The notes: a model not told the origin generated them from the sequence alone. A DNA stretch of 63,316 bases from Deltaproteobacteria bacterium (GCA_013349285.1 DUZU01000013.1:1-63316); one strand, 5' to 3'. Counted from the first letter of the stretch, positions 44,008 through 55,766 are shown. Numbers and translations: made by a program.

Positions 44008-44292
44008 TCAGCCTTCGCAAAAAAGTTCGCGCATGGTTTTGATCAATTCAAGGATACGTCCTTCAGAAATTTTATTATAAATAAAATTTGCATCCTTCCG
44101 GTGCGAGATAATGCCCTGGTTGCGCAAGATGGATAAATGCTGAGAGACATTGGCGTTGGTGGTGAGGACCTCTTTGTGGATATCACCCACGGTCATCTCT
44201 TTATCTTGCAGCAGGCAGAGAATCTTTAAACGGATTGGATGCGACATCGTTTTTAAGAGTTTTGCCATGTCGTTAATATGTTGATCGTCCAT
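44008..44292 (-). CDS. ArsR/SmtB-family repressor, probable persulfide-sensing type
   Basis: A 94-aa winged-helix repressor: SHPIRLKILCLL, TVGDI, the recognition helix NANVSQHLSILR, the wing SHRKDANFIYNKI and a C-terminal helix ending FCEG. Only two cysteines exist, Cys26 in ILCLL and Cys92 in FCEG, 66 residues apart. SqrR (Cys41/Cys107) and BigR (Cys42/Cys108) have the same spacing and similar contexts; there the pair forms a polysulfide bridge with reactive sulfur species. Metal-site motifs of arsenic or zinc sensors (ELCVCDL, DVH) are absent. It leads the RND operon and probably regulates it. Confidence 0.92.
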   Translation of the reverse strand: MDDQHINDMAKLLKTMSHPIRLKILCLLQDKEMTVGDIHKEVLTTNANVSQHLSILRNQGIISHRKDANFIYNKISEGRILELIKTMRELFCEG

Positions 44293-44313
44293 AAACCATA
44301 CGCCTCGATAGCA

Positions 44314-44332
44314 ATTAAGCTTTTAGTTTAAT
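44314..44332. repeat. Candidate ArsR operator
   Basis: ATTAA (44314-44318) and TTAAT (44328-44332) form an inverted repeat with a 9-nt spacer. It overlaps the predicted -10 box of arsR, the usual place for an ArsR operator. The half-sites are short, so this is only suggestive. Confidence 0.45.
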
Positions 44333-44356
44333 ACTGAGGTGCCCATTTGTAAACAA
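44328..44356 (-). promoter_or_regulatory. Putative sigma-70 promoter of arsR-RND operon
   Basis: On the minus strand TTGTTT (44356 to 44351) and TATTAA (44333 to 44328) are separated by exactly 17 nt. The start would be near 44321, about 29 nt before the arsR ATG. It lies in the 70-nt gap after the SAM adenosyltransferase gene, so arsR probably starts a new transcript. Confidence 0.55.
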
Positions 44357-44362
44357 ATTATC

Positions 44363-45175
44363 TTACGGATTCTTCTTCGCTAAGACCTTTACCGGATCAT
44401 GGTTTTGCGTCTTCAATAATTCGGCGGCGCTTCCTCCGGTTACGGCTATTTCCAAAAAACCTCGACTGCCGATCAGGCCCTGGAGCTTTCCGGTGGTGTC
44501 GGTCCCATAGGTGGAAGTTAATCCGCTAATTTTTTTTTGCTTAATAACTATTTCTATCTCAGCAGGATTTAACGAGAGCCGTTCAATATCCCGTTGGTGA
44601 ATATTGGTGGTCAGGTTCCCGAAATGGTCGATTTGGATCACTACTCCAGAAATATTGCCATGAATTGCATCAATTTGCAACTCCGGGAGGATAAATTTTG
44701 TCAGCTGTTCTTTAATAACATTGTTGCCAAGATCTTGAAAGGAAATATTGTTAGCAAGGGCCGCGGCAACCGGCGCCATAATGTCCCGGCCATGGAAGGT
44801 GTTGCTGAGCGGGGTGAGGTATAGTCGCGGACAGTCGAGATAAACCGCTTCCTCAAAAAAATCGTCGGTCAAAAAATGGGTCAGCACCCCGTTGTCCGGG
44901 GCGACAAAGTATTGGCCTCCGGCCCGTAAGGCTAGAAGGCGCCGGTTAGTGCCGACTCCCGGGTCAACCACCACCAGATGAATGGTGTCTGGGGGGAAAT
45001 AGGGCGCCGCGGCCTGGAGCACAAAGGCCGCCTGTTCAATATCCTGGGCCTTGATCTTGTGGCAGATGTCCACCAGCTTGGCTTGCGGGGCCCGGCCCAG
45101 GATAATGCCTTTCATGACCCCGACGTATTCGTCGGCCAGCCCGAAGTCGGTGGTCAGGGTGATGATGGGGGACAT
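44363..45175 (-). CDS. SAM hydroxide adenosyltransferase (DUF62 family)
   Basis: A 270-aa protein of the family that hydrolyses S-adenosylmethionine to adenosine and methionine, related to fluorinase and chlorinase. Visible motifs are TLTTDFGLADEYVG, VVVDPGVGT, APDNGVL and NTFHGRDIMAP in the N-terminal domain, and the OB-like C-terminal domain with IQIDHFGNLTTNI. It lacks evidence for halide use and is best called the hydroxide-dependent enzyme. It starts 12 nt after the polysaccharide deacetylase stop, in the run dinG-ispB-deacetylase-SAM hydrolase. Confidence 0.93.
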   Translation of the reverse strand: MSPIITLTTDFGLADEYVGVMKGIILGRAPQAKLVDICHKIKAQDIEQAAFVLQAAAPYFPPDTIHLVVVDPGVGTNRRLLALRAGGQYFVAPDNGVLTHFLTDDFFEEAVYLDCPRLYLTPLSNTFHGRDIMAPVAAALANNISFQDLGNNVIKEQLTKFILPELQIDAIHGNISGVVIQIDHFGNLTTNIHQRDIERLSLNPAEIEIVIKQKKISGLTSTYGTDTTGKLQGLIGSRGFLEIAVTGGSAAELLKTQNHDPVKVLAKKNP

Positions 45176-45187
45176 GCGCTTGGCTCC

Positions 45188-46141
45188 CTAACGGACCAGT
45201 TGGTTGATGCCCACCACTTCCACCTGGGCGACCAGTCTATCCTTGTATTGTTTGAGCGCGGTAATGGTGGCGGGATAGGGGTGGCCGATGCCGACCGCCT
45301 CTCCTTCTTTCTTGGCTAATTTTACCAGGGCCTGCAGCTGTTCAATAACTTTTTCCGGGGTCTGTTCATTATCGAGAAAGATATTGCGGCGGCCGGTTTT
45401 GACCCCCATTTCCACGGCCAGCTGGTAACCGGTGCTTTGGGCTGAGGTAACACTGTCCAGGAAAAAAACATCGAGATCGCGGATCGCGACCAAGAGCCGC
45501 TTCATGGCCAGGGGATTGGCGGTGAAGTATGACCCCATGTGGTTATTGATGCCGCTGGCATGGGGCACGGCATCAAGATCCCTGCGCAGTTGGGTTTTGA
45601 TGGCATGGGCGTCCATCGAGGTTTTCAGGACGCCGGGGCCCGGATCCCATTTCTGGTCGGTGGCCTCCAGGGGCAAGTGGAGGAGGATGGTGCGTTTTTT
45701 TTGGTAGGCCTGTTCCACCAGGGGCCGGGTAAAAGGGGCAAAGGGCAGAAAGGCAAAGGAGAGGGGCAGATTCAGTTGCATTAACTCCTCGCCGCCCTTT
45801 TCCTTGTAGCCCATGTCGTCGATAATGATGGCGACTTTGGGCCGCCGCGGCCTGGTAATGGCCGGAGCAGGGGTTGGCGCCGGTTTTGCGGTTGGCGTGT
45901 GGGGCGGAAGTTGCGGGGTGGGTTTAGCTGTTTTTGCCGCGCCCGGCGCTTTTTTTGCGCTGTTGTTGAGAAGCGGCAGTGGTGGCGCCGGGTTTTGGGC
46001 GGTGCCCAGGAAGATGATGTAAAAGCCGGCGGTTAAGGTTGCGCTGACCAACAGAATAAGGCTGAAGATTCCGAACAACCTGCCGGATTGTTTCTTCTGT
46101 CGTTTTTTGCGGGTTGTTTTTTTCGATGGGAAATAGGCCAT
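45188..46141 (-). CDS. Divergent polysaccharide deacetylase family protein
   Basis: A 317-aa protein with a basic N-terminus, one transmembrane anchor (about residues 23-45), a Pro/Ala-rich linker (about 50-100) and a periplasmic divergent polysaccharide deacetylase domain (PF04748). Key segments are VAIIIDDMGYK, LSFAFLPFAPFT, LLHLPLE, INNHMGSYFT and EAVGIGHPYPATI. The Asp and His residues of the NodB-like metal site are in these motifs. It probably acts on envelope glycans or a peptidoglycan fragment; such genes often follow ctpA and envC, which are not seen here. Confidence 0.93.
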   Translation of the reverse strand: MAYFPSKKTTRKKRQKKQSGRLFGIFSLILLVSATLTAGFYIIFLGTAQNPAPPLPLLNNSAKKAPGAAKTAKPTPQLPPHTPTAKPAPTPAPAITRPRRPKVAIIIDDMGYKEKGGEELMQLNLPLSFAFLPFAPFTRPLVEQAYQKKRTILLHLPLEATDQKWDPGPGVLKTSMDAHAIKTQLRRDLDAVPHASGINNHMGSYFTANPLAMKRLLVAIRDLDVFFLDSVTSAQSTGYQLAVEMGVKTGRRNIFLDNEQTPEKVIEQLQALVKLAKKEGEAVGIGHPYPATITALKQYKDRLVAQVEVVGINQLVR

Positions 46142-46178
46142 GGCCGAGTATCTTACCTGAAAATTTCCATAAAGGTAA

Positions 46179-47145
46179 CTATTTGTCCCGATTCAATACA
46201 TAATGGGCCAGACCGATCAGGGTATCCTTGGCCGGTCCGTCGCTAAAGATCTTCAGGCCGCTTAACGCTTCATCCATAAGATCCTGCGCTTTTTGCCGGG
46301 CAACGGCAAACCCTTGGTATTTATTGATCAGCCCATGGGCCGAAGCGACCTGCTTTTGGCGCTCTGCCGCCGATCCCTTAAGCAGAGCGAGGAGAAGATC
46401 GCGGTCTTTTTCATCTGCCCGGGCCAGGGTGTTGATCAGGGGCAGGGTCATTTTGCCTTCCTGGAAATCATTGCCCACCGCCTTGCCGGTTCGGGCCGGA
46501 TCGCCCAGATAGTCGAGGAGGTCGTCCACGATCTGGAAGGCGAGCCCCAGGTTGGTGCCGTAGACGCGCAGCGCCCGGCGCTGTTCGGCATTGCCTCCGG
46601 CGTGGACGACGCCCGCCTCGCAGGCGGCCGAGATCAGGGCCGCGGTCTTGCCCATCAGCACCCGGAAGTAATTGGCGTCATCCGGAATAATTTCCTCGGC
46701 GATCTGCATCTGGAGAAATTCCGCCTCAACCATGGCGGCGGTGGCCTGGCCGATGATTTCCATCCCGGCCCGGCCACCGACGGCGCCGGCCAGACTCATG
46801 GCCCGGGCGTGGAGAAAGTCGCCGGCCAGAATCACCGGGCTGATCCCCCAGATCTTGTTGGCCGTTTCCTTGCCGCGCCTGAGATCGGCATGGTCGATCA
46901 CGTCATCGTGGAGCAGGCTGGCCGCATGTAGGTATTCAAAGGAGATGGCCAGCCGGGGGGTGTCGGCGGGGGGCGGGCCGATCAGGGTGGCGGCCATCAT
47001 GGTCAACAGGGGGCGCACCCTTTTGCCGCCTTGAAAAATCGCATGGTTGATGATGTCGGCCAACAACGGGCTTTCAATCGTGGTTAAATCTTCCCGCATG
47101 GTTGCGTTTATCATCTCTGCCTGTTGTTTCAGGGCGGCAAGCAGT

Positions 47146-47159
<14 letters not shown>
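46179..47159 (-). CDS. ispB: Trans-polyprenyl diphosphate synthase (octaprenyl type)
   Basis: A 326-aa all-helical prenyltransferase that lengthens isoprenoid chains for the quinone side chain. It has the first aspartate-rich motif in LLHDDVIDHADLRRG, the second in FQIVDDLLDYLGD and the GGKRVRP motif. Sequence resembles IspB/HepT (octaprenyl or heptaprenyl synthase) more than IspA, but chain length cannot be fixed by eye. The start overlaps the dinG-like gene by 14 nt. Confidence 0.9.
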
Positions 47160-49155
<1,996 letters not shown>

Positions 49156-49211
49156 GTAGGTTTATTATATAAATGTATTTTTTTTTGTATTAATATTGGA
49201 TAATTAATAAG

Positions 49212-49228
49212 GACAAAAATCCTTTGTC
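49212..49228. repeat. Short inverted repeat upstream of uspA
   Basis: GACAAA (49212-49217) and TTTGTC (49223-49228) with a 5-nt spacer lie in the 162-nt gap between the divergent helicase and usp genes. It could be an operator. The gap is otherwise AT-rich, with no promoter I can assign with confidence. Confidence 0.35.
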
Positions 49229-49317
49229 GGGCTGAAATCAAGAAGTTTTATTAAAAAAAAGTCAAAACCAGACCGTTTTTATTGGAAATTGAGCCATCTA
49301 TACCATAAGGAGGGGAG

Positions 49318-49764
49318 ATGAACGAAATTAAAAAAATAATGGTTCCGGTGGACTTTTCTGGAAATTCTCAGAAAATCCTGCGTTCGGCCGTGGACTTTGC
49401 CGAAAAATTCAATGCCGAGCTCTCGGTGATCTTTGTCGTCCAGAGCTTTGACGATTACTCTGGATTTTTTGTGCCCCATATGCCCATTGCCCAGTTTGAG
49501 GACGAGATGATCGAGAGCGCCAAGGTCAAAATGAAAAGTTTTGTGGCCGAGACCATTGCCCCCTCTGTGCCGCAGAGTACGGCGATTCTTTCCGGCGACG
49601 TCGTGGATGAAATCAATAGTTACGCCGCGGAGAACAGCATTGATCTTATTGTGATGGGCACCCATGGCTACAAAGGCCTTGAAAAGATTCTGTTCGGCAG
49701 CGTGGCGGAAAAGGTGGTCAAGACCGCGCCCTGTCCGGTATTGACCATTAATCCTTATCGGTGA
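49318..49764 (+). CDS. Universal stress protein UspA, ATP-binding type
   Basis: A 148-aa single-domain universal stress protein. It starts IKKIMVPVDFSGNS and ends CPVLTINP, and it carries the exact ATP-binding signature G-2x-G-9x-G-S in GTHGYKG...FGS. It therefore belongs to the nucleotide-binding class (MJ0577/UspFG type), unlike the two divergent USPs of the tauE operon. A strong AAGGAGGGG precedes ATG 49318. The 3' end overlaps the convergent gene by 17 nt. Confidence 0.95.
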   Translation: MNEIKKIMVPVDFSGNSQKILRSAVDFAEKFNAELSVIFVVQSFDDYSGFFVPHMPIAQFEDEMIESAKVKMKSFVAETIAPSVPQSTAILSGDVVDEINSYAAENSIDLIVMGTHGYKGLEKILFGSVAEKVVKTAPCPVLTINPYR

Positions 49765-50851
49765 GCGGCGGGCTCAATACCGCGAGGAATTTCGGGCCCG
49801 GGTGCTCCTCAGGCGATTGGGGTGCGGTTTTGCTGCGGCTGGCGACGGCGCACAGCTCTTTAAGGCCGGTCATCTCATAGCCGTAAATGGTCAAGGTTTT
49901 TTGCCTGGGGCTGTTTTGCGTTAAAGGGGAAAGGGCCCCGTTTAGTTGGCTCTCGATTTTCTTGAAATCAGCCAGGGTCGCCTCGGTGATGGCGACGCCG
50001 GTCTGCTGGCGGCCCATCAGTTCCGCTAATCGCTCCCGCAGCGGGCGGAGCGCCGGCTGAATCCCCTCGCGCATCTTAAGCAACTCTTGCTGGTCGATAT
50101 CACTCAGGTCGGGCAGCTTGAGGTTGATCACCTGCCGTGGCGGGAGGCCGGTTCTGGTTTCATAGATATCCGCCAGCAGCAGAGGGCTTTCCGGGCGGCT
50201 GGTGGCCAGGACAACGGCCTCTGCCGCTTGCTTGTCCTGGATAAAGATTCTTGCCCAGGCTCGGGTCAGTCGTTCAAAGTCAAAAGCCGGCCGGTTGATG
50301 CCGGCGATGGCGCCAAGAGAGAAATCAAGCTCCTCCGCGTCGTCATCTTCTCCTTTAAGGACCGCGAGCAAGTCATTTTCGCTTTTTGCGATTGCCGAAA
50401 GTCCCTTGGCGATCTCGGCCTCTTCCCTGGCCAGCATTTCGGCGAGCTTCAAGAGCAGCATGGCCTGCCAGGTTTTTTCTTTTTCGGCCGCCTCCGCCTG
50501 TTCTTTTTGGTGGCCTTTGCTCATCGAAGAGATCAAGGCCCAGACCGAGGCTTCGTCCTGGTCCTGTCTGCCCATGGACAGCGAGGCGAGATAACCGCCG
50601 TAAAACTCATCTTCGTGGCCTTTGAGGTCCTTGATCAGTCGCGTGAAGCCGGTCGTTTCCTCTTCGGTGAAATCGATGGGGTTGTAGCCGGTGGATAATC
50701 CCGTTTGGCTTAACTCCGGCGTTGCCGGCCCGGCCTCTGCTTGCGGCGGTAGTTGATAGAAGCGCAGGGAGTCGCACACCAGCAGGAGTTCAGCGAAGAT
50801 AGTGGGGTGGACGGTGGTTTCCGGGAAAAAAAGAGCTTGCAGCCGGTTCAT
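49748..50851 (-). CDS. Unrecognised 367-aa soluble protein
   Basis: I do not recognise this protein. It has no signal peptide or membrane segment and looks mostly helical. Several short patches are rich in acidic residues, for instance around GEDDDAEELDF near residue 170, and a cysteine appears only a few times. The N-terminus (MNRLQALFFPETTVHPTIFAELLLVCDSLRFY) is typical of a real gene and codon use matches the neighbours. It is monocistronic, convergent with uspA and divergent from a small membrane gene. Confidence 0.75.
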   Translation of the reverse strand: MNRLQALFFPETTVHPTIFAELLLVCDSLRFYQLPPQAEAGPATPELSQTGLSTGYNPIDFTEEETTGFTRLIKDLKGHEDEFYGGYLASLSMGRQDQDEASVWALISSMSKGHQKEQAEAAEKEKTWQAMLLLKLAEMLAREEAEIAKGLSAIAKSENDLLAVLKGEDDDAEELDFSLGAIAGINRPAFDFERLTRAWARIFIQDKQAAEAVVLATSRPESPLLLADIYETRTGLPPRQVINLKLPDLSDIDQQELLKMREGIQPALRPLRERLAELMGRQQTGVAITEATLADFKKIESQLNGALSPLTQNSPRQKTLTIYGYEMTGLKELCAVASRSKTAPQSPEEHPGPKFLAVLSPPLTDKD

Positions 50852-50937
50852 AATTTCAATTCCTGTTAAAATAAGCTAAAGTGCACTGCCGTTGTTGCAG
50901 GGAGACGATCTCATTAATTATTAAGCGATTGGAATCG

Positions 50938-51234
50938 ATGAAAATCAGAGACTATATCATTATTGCCTTTTTGTTGACCCTATATCTGCTGTTCAGTATC
51001 CGTTACGTTGCCGGCAATCCCGGGGGCACGGTGGTGGAAACCTTGTTGCATATCGTTTCCATCGGCCCTTTCAACCTGGGGGCGACCATGCTGATCTGCG
51101 CCATGCTGAAGAGGGTGGCCGGTCAGGGTATGCCCTGGGATAAGGCGGCGCGGATCTTTTTGTTCATCGGTATCGCCATGGAACTTCTGATCTGGCTCTT
51201 CCATGTTTTCGGAGGCACGCCGGTCAGCGGATAA
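50938..51234 (+). CDS. Small membrane protein, unknown function
   Basis: A 98-aa protein with three predicted membrane helices (about residues 6-22, 36-58 and 72-92) and short polar loops. I do not know the family. I start at ATG 50938, right before the first helix, with a TTGGAA just upstream; upstream TTG codons would add an unlikely cysteine-rich leader. It is divergent from the 367-aa gene and its last 11 nt overlap the convergent beta-helix gene. Confidence 0.7.
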   Translation: MKIRDYIIIAFLLTLYLLFSIRYVAGNPGGTVVETLLHIVSIGPFNLGATMLICAMLKRVAGQGMPWDKAARIFLFIGIAMELLIWLFHVFGGTPVSG

Positions 51235-52021
51235 GCGATCTCTCCTTGTGCAGGCCGGAGGGGGCGGTGGTGTTGGGCATGATGATTGATTTTTTGCCCA
51301 GCACCGTACCCGGGTTGGTTACCGAATTACAGCCGGTCTGGGTTTTATCCCCCAGGATGGCGCCCAGTTTTTTCAGACCGGTGCTGATCGGCCCGTCCGC
51401 GCTCTTGACCTGCACATCCCCGCCGGTGAATCTGAGGTTGGCCATTTTGGTGCCGGCCCCCAGGTTGACCTCGTTACCGAGGATGGTGTCGCCCAGGTAG
51501 GCGAAATGGCCGGCCTTGGCATCGTCAAGAAAGATCGAATGTTTGACCTCGGTTACGTGTCCCACCACGCAACGGGCTCCGATCAGGCAGTTGCCGCGCA
51601 GGTACGCGCCCTGGCGGATTTCGCTTCGATCGCCGATGATGGTCGGCTCCTTGATCAGGGCGCCCGGTTCGATCAATACCCCTTTGCCGATGCTGATGCG
51701 GGCGCCTAACAAGACGGCGCCCCCCATGATCACGCTGGCCCCTTCCAGCAGCGCCCCATCTTTAAAAACCTTCAGTTTGCCCTTGGTGGCGTCGCCGAAC
51801 TCGATGGTCAGCCCCTCTTCCGCCAGCAGTTCATTGTCATACAGGATCAAGGTTGAGGCCAGCGGCCCTGAAGTTGGGGGCAGGTTGAGGAGGGGGTAGT
51901 CGTAATCCGCCAGGTAGGCCTTGAGTCCGCATAGGGGCTGCCAGGGTAATCCCTGGGGATCGAACAGCGAACTGTGGCCGTATTGCGAGGTGTCAAAAAA
52001 AGTGCTGAGTGTAAGGCTCAT
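51224..52021 (-). CDS. Left-handed beta-helix (hexapeptide repeat) protein, GlmU C-terminal-like
   Basis: A 265-aa protein. After about 70 N-terminal residues with no known domain, hexapeptide repeats run from about residue 85 to 255, such as GASVIMGGAVLLGARISIG and IGDRSEIRQGAYLRGN. This resembles the acyltransferase half of GlmU and related sugar-1-phosphate transferases, with no nucleotidyltransferase domain. It could acylate a nucleotide sugar, but no catalytic residue is certain. I prefer ATG 52021 because GGAG lies 4 nt upstream; ATG 52057 would add 12 residues without a ribosome-binding site. Confidence 0.82.
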   Translation of the reverse strand: MSLTLSTFFDTSQYGHSSLFDPQGLPWQPLCGLKAYLADYDYPLLNLPPTSGPLASTLILYDNELLAEEGLTIEFGDATKGKLKVFKDGALLEGASVIMGGAVLLGARISIGKGVLIEPGALIKEPTIIGDRSEIRQGAYLRGNCLIGARCVVGHVTEVKHSIFLDDAKAGHFAYLGDTILGNEVNLGAGTKMANLRFTGGDVQVKSADGPISTGLKKLGAILGDKTQTGCNSVTNPGTVLGKKSIIMPNTTAPSGLHKERSLIR

Positions 52022-52286
52022 GGGGCTCCGTAGCGGTTGTTTTTTGTTGCCGGTCATGGCATGATGAATTTTAACAAGTCGGAATACCTTATATTTATTG
52101 AGTTAATGCAATATGGTGTAAAATCCTGAATTGTTCAAGAAGATTTCAGGTGGCGGCCAGGAGTAACTTCGGCCTTGACTTCGCCGGTGGCGATGCTTAA
52201 CTTTGCTGGCTTATGATGAATTTACCCGGCTGGATGCTGTTCGATCTTCCTGGTTTGCCTATAAAAAAATAACATGGAGGCATGTT

Positions 52287-54662
52287 GTGGACCTTAACGA
52301 TTCCATGACCACCGAGCTTAGCGATTTTCACGACCCCGAGGGGCAGGAGATTCCCGAAGAGTTGCCGTTGATGGCGGTACGTGATGTGGTCATCTTTAAT
52401 TATATGATAATTCCTCTGTTTGTGGGGCGGCCGGCCTCGGTGGGCGCGGTGAACGACGCCATGGCCAAGGATAAGCTCCTTATGCTGGTGACCCAGCGGG
52501 ACGCCTCCATCGATGAGCCCGATCCCGAGGACATGTATGATGTGGGCATGGTCTGCATGATCATGCGGACCTTGAAGTTGCCGGACGGGCGGCTCAAGGT
52601 GTTGGTCCAGGCCCTGCGCAAGGCCCGGGTTGAGTCATTTGTTCAGGAAGAGCCCCATTATATAGCGAGAATTTCCCTGGTCGAGGATGAAGAGCTCGAG
52701 GATGTCTCGGTCGAGGTCGAGGCCTTGATGCGCAACGTCTGCGAACAAACCGAGAAAATTCTCTCCCTGAAGGGGATCATGTCCTCCGACCTGATGGTGA
52801 TCCTCAATAATGTCGAGGAGCCGGGCCGCCTGGCCGATCTGGTGGTTTCCAACCTGCAGCTCAAGGTGGCCGAGTCCCAGGCGGTGCTGGAGACCTTTAA
52901 TCCTGGCGAGCGGCTGAAAAAGGTGGCCGATTATCTGCAGAAGGAGCTCGAGGTTTCCACCATGCAGGCCAAGATTCAGTCCGAGGCCAAAGAGGAGATG
53001 GGCCGGACCCAGCGGGAATATTTTCTCCGGGAGCAGTTGCAGGCCCTGAAAAAGGAGCTGGGCGATATTGATGACAAGGCCCAGGAGATCGAAGAGTTGC
53101 GGGCCAATTTCAACAAGGCCCGGATGCCTTCCGACGTTAAAAAAGAGGGGCTGAAGCAGCTCAAGCGTCTCGAGATGATGCATCCCGATGCCTCGGAGGC
53201 CTCGGTGATCCGTACCTATCTTGACTGGATTCTCGATCTGCCCTGGCGCAAGTCCTCCAAGGATCGTCTTGATCTCAAGGTGGCCAAAGAGGTGCTGGAT
53301 GCGGATCATTACGGTCTGAACAAGGTAAAGGAGCGGATCCTCGAGTATCTGGCCGTGCGTCAGCTTAACAAGACAACCAAGGGGCCGATCCTCTGCTTTG
53401 TCGGCCCCCCCGGGGTCGGCAAGACCTCGCTGGGCCAGTCCATTGCCCGGGCCATGGGCCGTAAATTTCACCGGATGTCCCTGGGCGGCATGCATGACGA
53501 GGCCGAGATTCGCGGCCATCGGCGCACCTATATCGGCGCCATGCCGGGCCGGGTGATCCAGGGGCTCAAGGCGGCGGGCTCCAACAATCCGGTGTTCATG
53601 CTTGACGAGATCGACAAGGTCGGCGCCGATTATCGGGGCGATCCATCCTCGGCCCTGCTCGAGGTGCTTGACCCCGCGCAGAACAGCACTTTTTCCGATC
53701 ATTATCTCAATCTGCCCTTTGATCTGTCCAAGGTTATGTTTGTGACCACCGCCAATATGGCCGACACCATCCCCTCCGCCCTGTATGACCGGATGGAGGT
53801 GATCAGGCTGGCGGGTTACACCCTGGAAGAAAAGGTGGAAATCGCTCGCCGTTATCTGTTGCCCCGCCAGCTTGAGGAAAACGGCATTGAGGCCAAGCAT
53901 CTCAAGATCGATGATGAGATGCTGGCCCAGATCATCTCCCTTTATACCCGGGAGGCCGGGCTCCGGAACCTGGAGCGCGAGATCGGTACCGTCTGCCGCA
54001 AGGTGGCGCGGCGGATCGCCGAAGGCGGCAAGGGGGCATCGGCCATCACCAAGCGAACCATTGAGAAATATCTCGGCCCGCCCCGGTTTTTGCCGGAAGC
54101 GGAAACCGGGATTATCGATCAGCCCGGGATTTCCACCGGTCTGGCCTGGACCGAGGTCGGCGGCGAGATTCTTTATGTGGAAACCGCTATTCTCAAGGGC
54201 CGCGGCAACCTGACCCTGACCGGTCAGCTTGGCGATGTCATGAAGGAATCGGCCCAGGCGGCTTTGAGTTATTGCCGTTCCCAGCTGAAGAAACTGAAAC
54301 TTGAGGATAGTTACTTTGACGAGGTTGACATCCATGTCCATGTGCCGGCCGGCGCCATTCCCAAGGATGGGCCTTCCGCCGGGGTGACCATCGCCACCTC
54401 CATGTATTCGGCCCTGTCCCGGCGCAAGGTGCGTCATGATGTGGCCATGACCGGGGAAATCACCCTGCGCGGCCGGGTGTTGCCCATCGGCGGCCTCAAG
54501 GAAAAGGCTCTGGCCGCGCTTAGGGCCGGAATCAAAACCGTGATCATTCCCGAGCAGAACAAGAAGGATCTTGTGGAGATCCCCGAGGCGATCAGGGCTC
54601 AGATGACCTTTGTGCCGGTGAAAAACATGAGCCGGATTCTTTCGATTATTTTTGAGGATTAA
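52287..54662 (+). CDS. lon: ATP-dependent protease La
   Basis: Lon degrades misfolded and regulatory proteins. The 791-aa protein has the N-terminal substrate-binding domain (starting [23 protein letters not shown]), a coiled segment, the AAA+ domain with Walker [10 protein letters not shown] (373-381), and the protease domain with catalytic Ser697 in KDGPSAGV and the Lys in [11 protein letters not shown] choose the GTG at 52287: a perfect GGAGG lies 6 nt upstream, while the ATG at 52305 has no ribosome-binding site. No CIRCE element or clear heat-shock promoter is visible in the 265-nt gap upstream. Confidence 0.97.
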   Translation: MDLNDSMTTELSDFHDPEGQEIPEELPLMAVRDVVIFNYMIIPLFVGRPASVGAVNDAMAKDKLLMLVTQRDASIDEPDPEDMYDVGMVCMIMRTLKLPDGRLKVLVQALRKARVESFVQEEPHYIARISLVEDEELEDVSVEVEALMRNVCEQTEKILSLKGIMSSDLMVILNNVEEPGRLADLVVSNLQLKVAESQAVLETFNPGERLKKVADYLQKELEVSTMQAKIQSEAKEEMGRTQREYFLREQLQALKKELGDIDDKAQEIEELRANFNKARMPSDVKKEGLKQLKRLEMMHPDASEASVIRTYLDWILDLPWRKSSKDRLDLKVAKEVLDADHYGLNKVKERILEYLAVRQLNKTTKGPILCFVGPPGVGKTSLGQSIARAMGRKFHRMSLGGMHDEAEIRGHRRTYIGAMPGRVIQGLKAAGSNNPVFMLDEIDKVGADYRGDPSSALLEVLDPAQNSTFSDHYLNLPFDLSKVMFVTTANMADTIPSALYDRMEVIRLAGYTLEEKVEIARRYLLPRQLEENGIEAKHLKIDDEMLAQIISLYTREAGLRNLEREIGTVCRKVARRIAEGGKGASAITKRTIEKYLGPPRFLPEAETGIIDQPGISTGLAWTEVGGEILYVETAILKGRGNLTLTGQLGDVMKESAQAALSYCRSQLKKLKLEDSYFDEVDIHVHVPAGAIPKDGPSAGVTIATSMYSALSRRKVRHDVAMTGEITLRGRVLPIGGLKEKALAALRAGIKTVIIPEQNKKDLVEIPEAIRAQMTFVPVKNMSRILSIIFED

Positions 54663-54701
54663 CCGGGCAGCCCCCCGGGTATTTGGGAGTCGGATACAGG
54701 C

Positions 54702-55766
54702 ATGATGGTTTTTGACGACCTTGGGGGGCAGCTGAAAAATATTAGCCGATATCTCACCCCGGTGCGGCTGGTTAGTGCGATCCTCGCCCTGACCCTGCTC
54801 GGGGTGGGGGGCTGGGCCTTATGGCTGTGGTCCTATGGCGTTTCGCCGATTCCGATTCCGGAATCGGCTGAGGTCCAGATCTATATCCCCCCCCAGACCA
54901 CCTTTAGCGGGATCAGAAAGGTTCTGGTAGAGAACCGGCTGATCCGCAATGACCGCCGCTTTTATCAACTGGCGAAATTTTATAAGCTCACCGAAAAACT
55001 TAAAGCCGGGGAATACCTTTTCTCACCGGGCTTGACCCATTATCAGCTGTTGCGCGCCCTGGAAAAAGGGGCGACCATCCAGCGGCCGGTCACTGTGCCC
55101 GAGGGCGCCAATATCTATCAGGTTGCCGATATCCTTGCCGGGGGCGGCTGGGTTGAGCGTGAGCTGTTCCTGGATAAGGTAAGGGATAAAGCGGTGGTCG
55201 CCGCCTTTAAGGTGCAGGGAGAATCCCTGGAGGGCTATCTTTTCCCGGATACCTATCATCTGACTCGCGGTCAGTCCGCCATGGAGATTATTGCCATGAT
55301 GGTTGAAAGGGGCCGGCAGGTTCGGGCGCAACTGGGAGATCTGGCCGATAATGAATTGAAGCTTTCGCCCCACGAGGTTATCATCCTGGCCTCCATAGTG
55401 GAAAAGGAGACCGGGGTGGGCGAGGAGCGGCCGCTGATTGCCAGGGTTTTTCTGAGCCGCCTCAAACGAAAAATGCGGTTACAGGCCGATCCCACCGTCA
55501 TTTACGGTCTGGCCGATTTTGACGGCAATCTTACCAAGCGCGACCTGCTGGCAATTACCCCTTATAATACATACCAGATCAGAGGCTTGCCGGCCGGGCC
55601 CATCGCCAATCCCGGTCGGGCGGCCATCGCCGCAGTTCTCCATCCGGCCCTGGAATCCTACCTCTACTTTGTCTCCAAAAACGACGGCGGCCATTATTTT
55701 TCCAAAACCCTGGCCGAGCATAATCGAGCTGTCCGCAAGTATCAGAAAAGTAAAAGATATCGTTAG
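54702..55766 (+). CDS. mltG: Endolytic murein transglycosylase
   Basis: MltG cuts nascent peptidoglycan strands and limits their length. The 354-aa protein has one N-terminal membrane helix (about residues 22-44), a LysM-like segment, and the YceG domain with the catalytic Glu in LASIVEKETG and the conserved LQADPTVIYGL. It is inverted relative to fliW and starts 39 nt after the lon stop, so it may be co-transcribed with lon. Confidence 0.95.
   Translation: MMVFDDLGGQLKNISRYLTPVRLVSAILALTLLGVGGWALWLWSYGVSPIPIPESAEVQIYIPPQTTFSGIRKVLVENRLIRNDRRFYQLAKFYKLTEKLKAGEYLFSPGLTHYQLLRALEKGATIQRPVTVPEGANIYQVADILAGGGWVERELFLDKVRDKAVVAAFKVQGESLEGYLFPDTYHLTRGQSAMEIIAMMVERGRQVRAQLGDLADNELKLSPHEVIILASIVEKETGVGEERPLIARVFLSRLKRKMRLQADPTVIYGLADFDGNLTKRDLLAITPYNTYQIRGLPAGPIANPGRAAIAAVLHPALESYLYFVSKNDGGHYFSKTLAEHNRAVRKYQKSKRYR

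Noticed and set aside
52022..52286. CIRCE or sigma-32 promoter in front of lon
   Set aside because: No TTAGCACTC inverted repeat and no CTTGAAA with CCCCAT pairing could be found; weak sigma-70-like boxes are not convincing.
52635..54437. 600-aa open frame antisense to lon
   Set aside because: Shadow of lon, with no recognisable domain and no ribosome-binding site.
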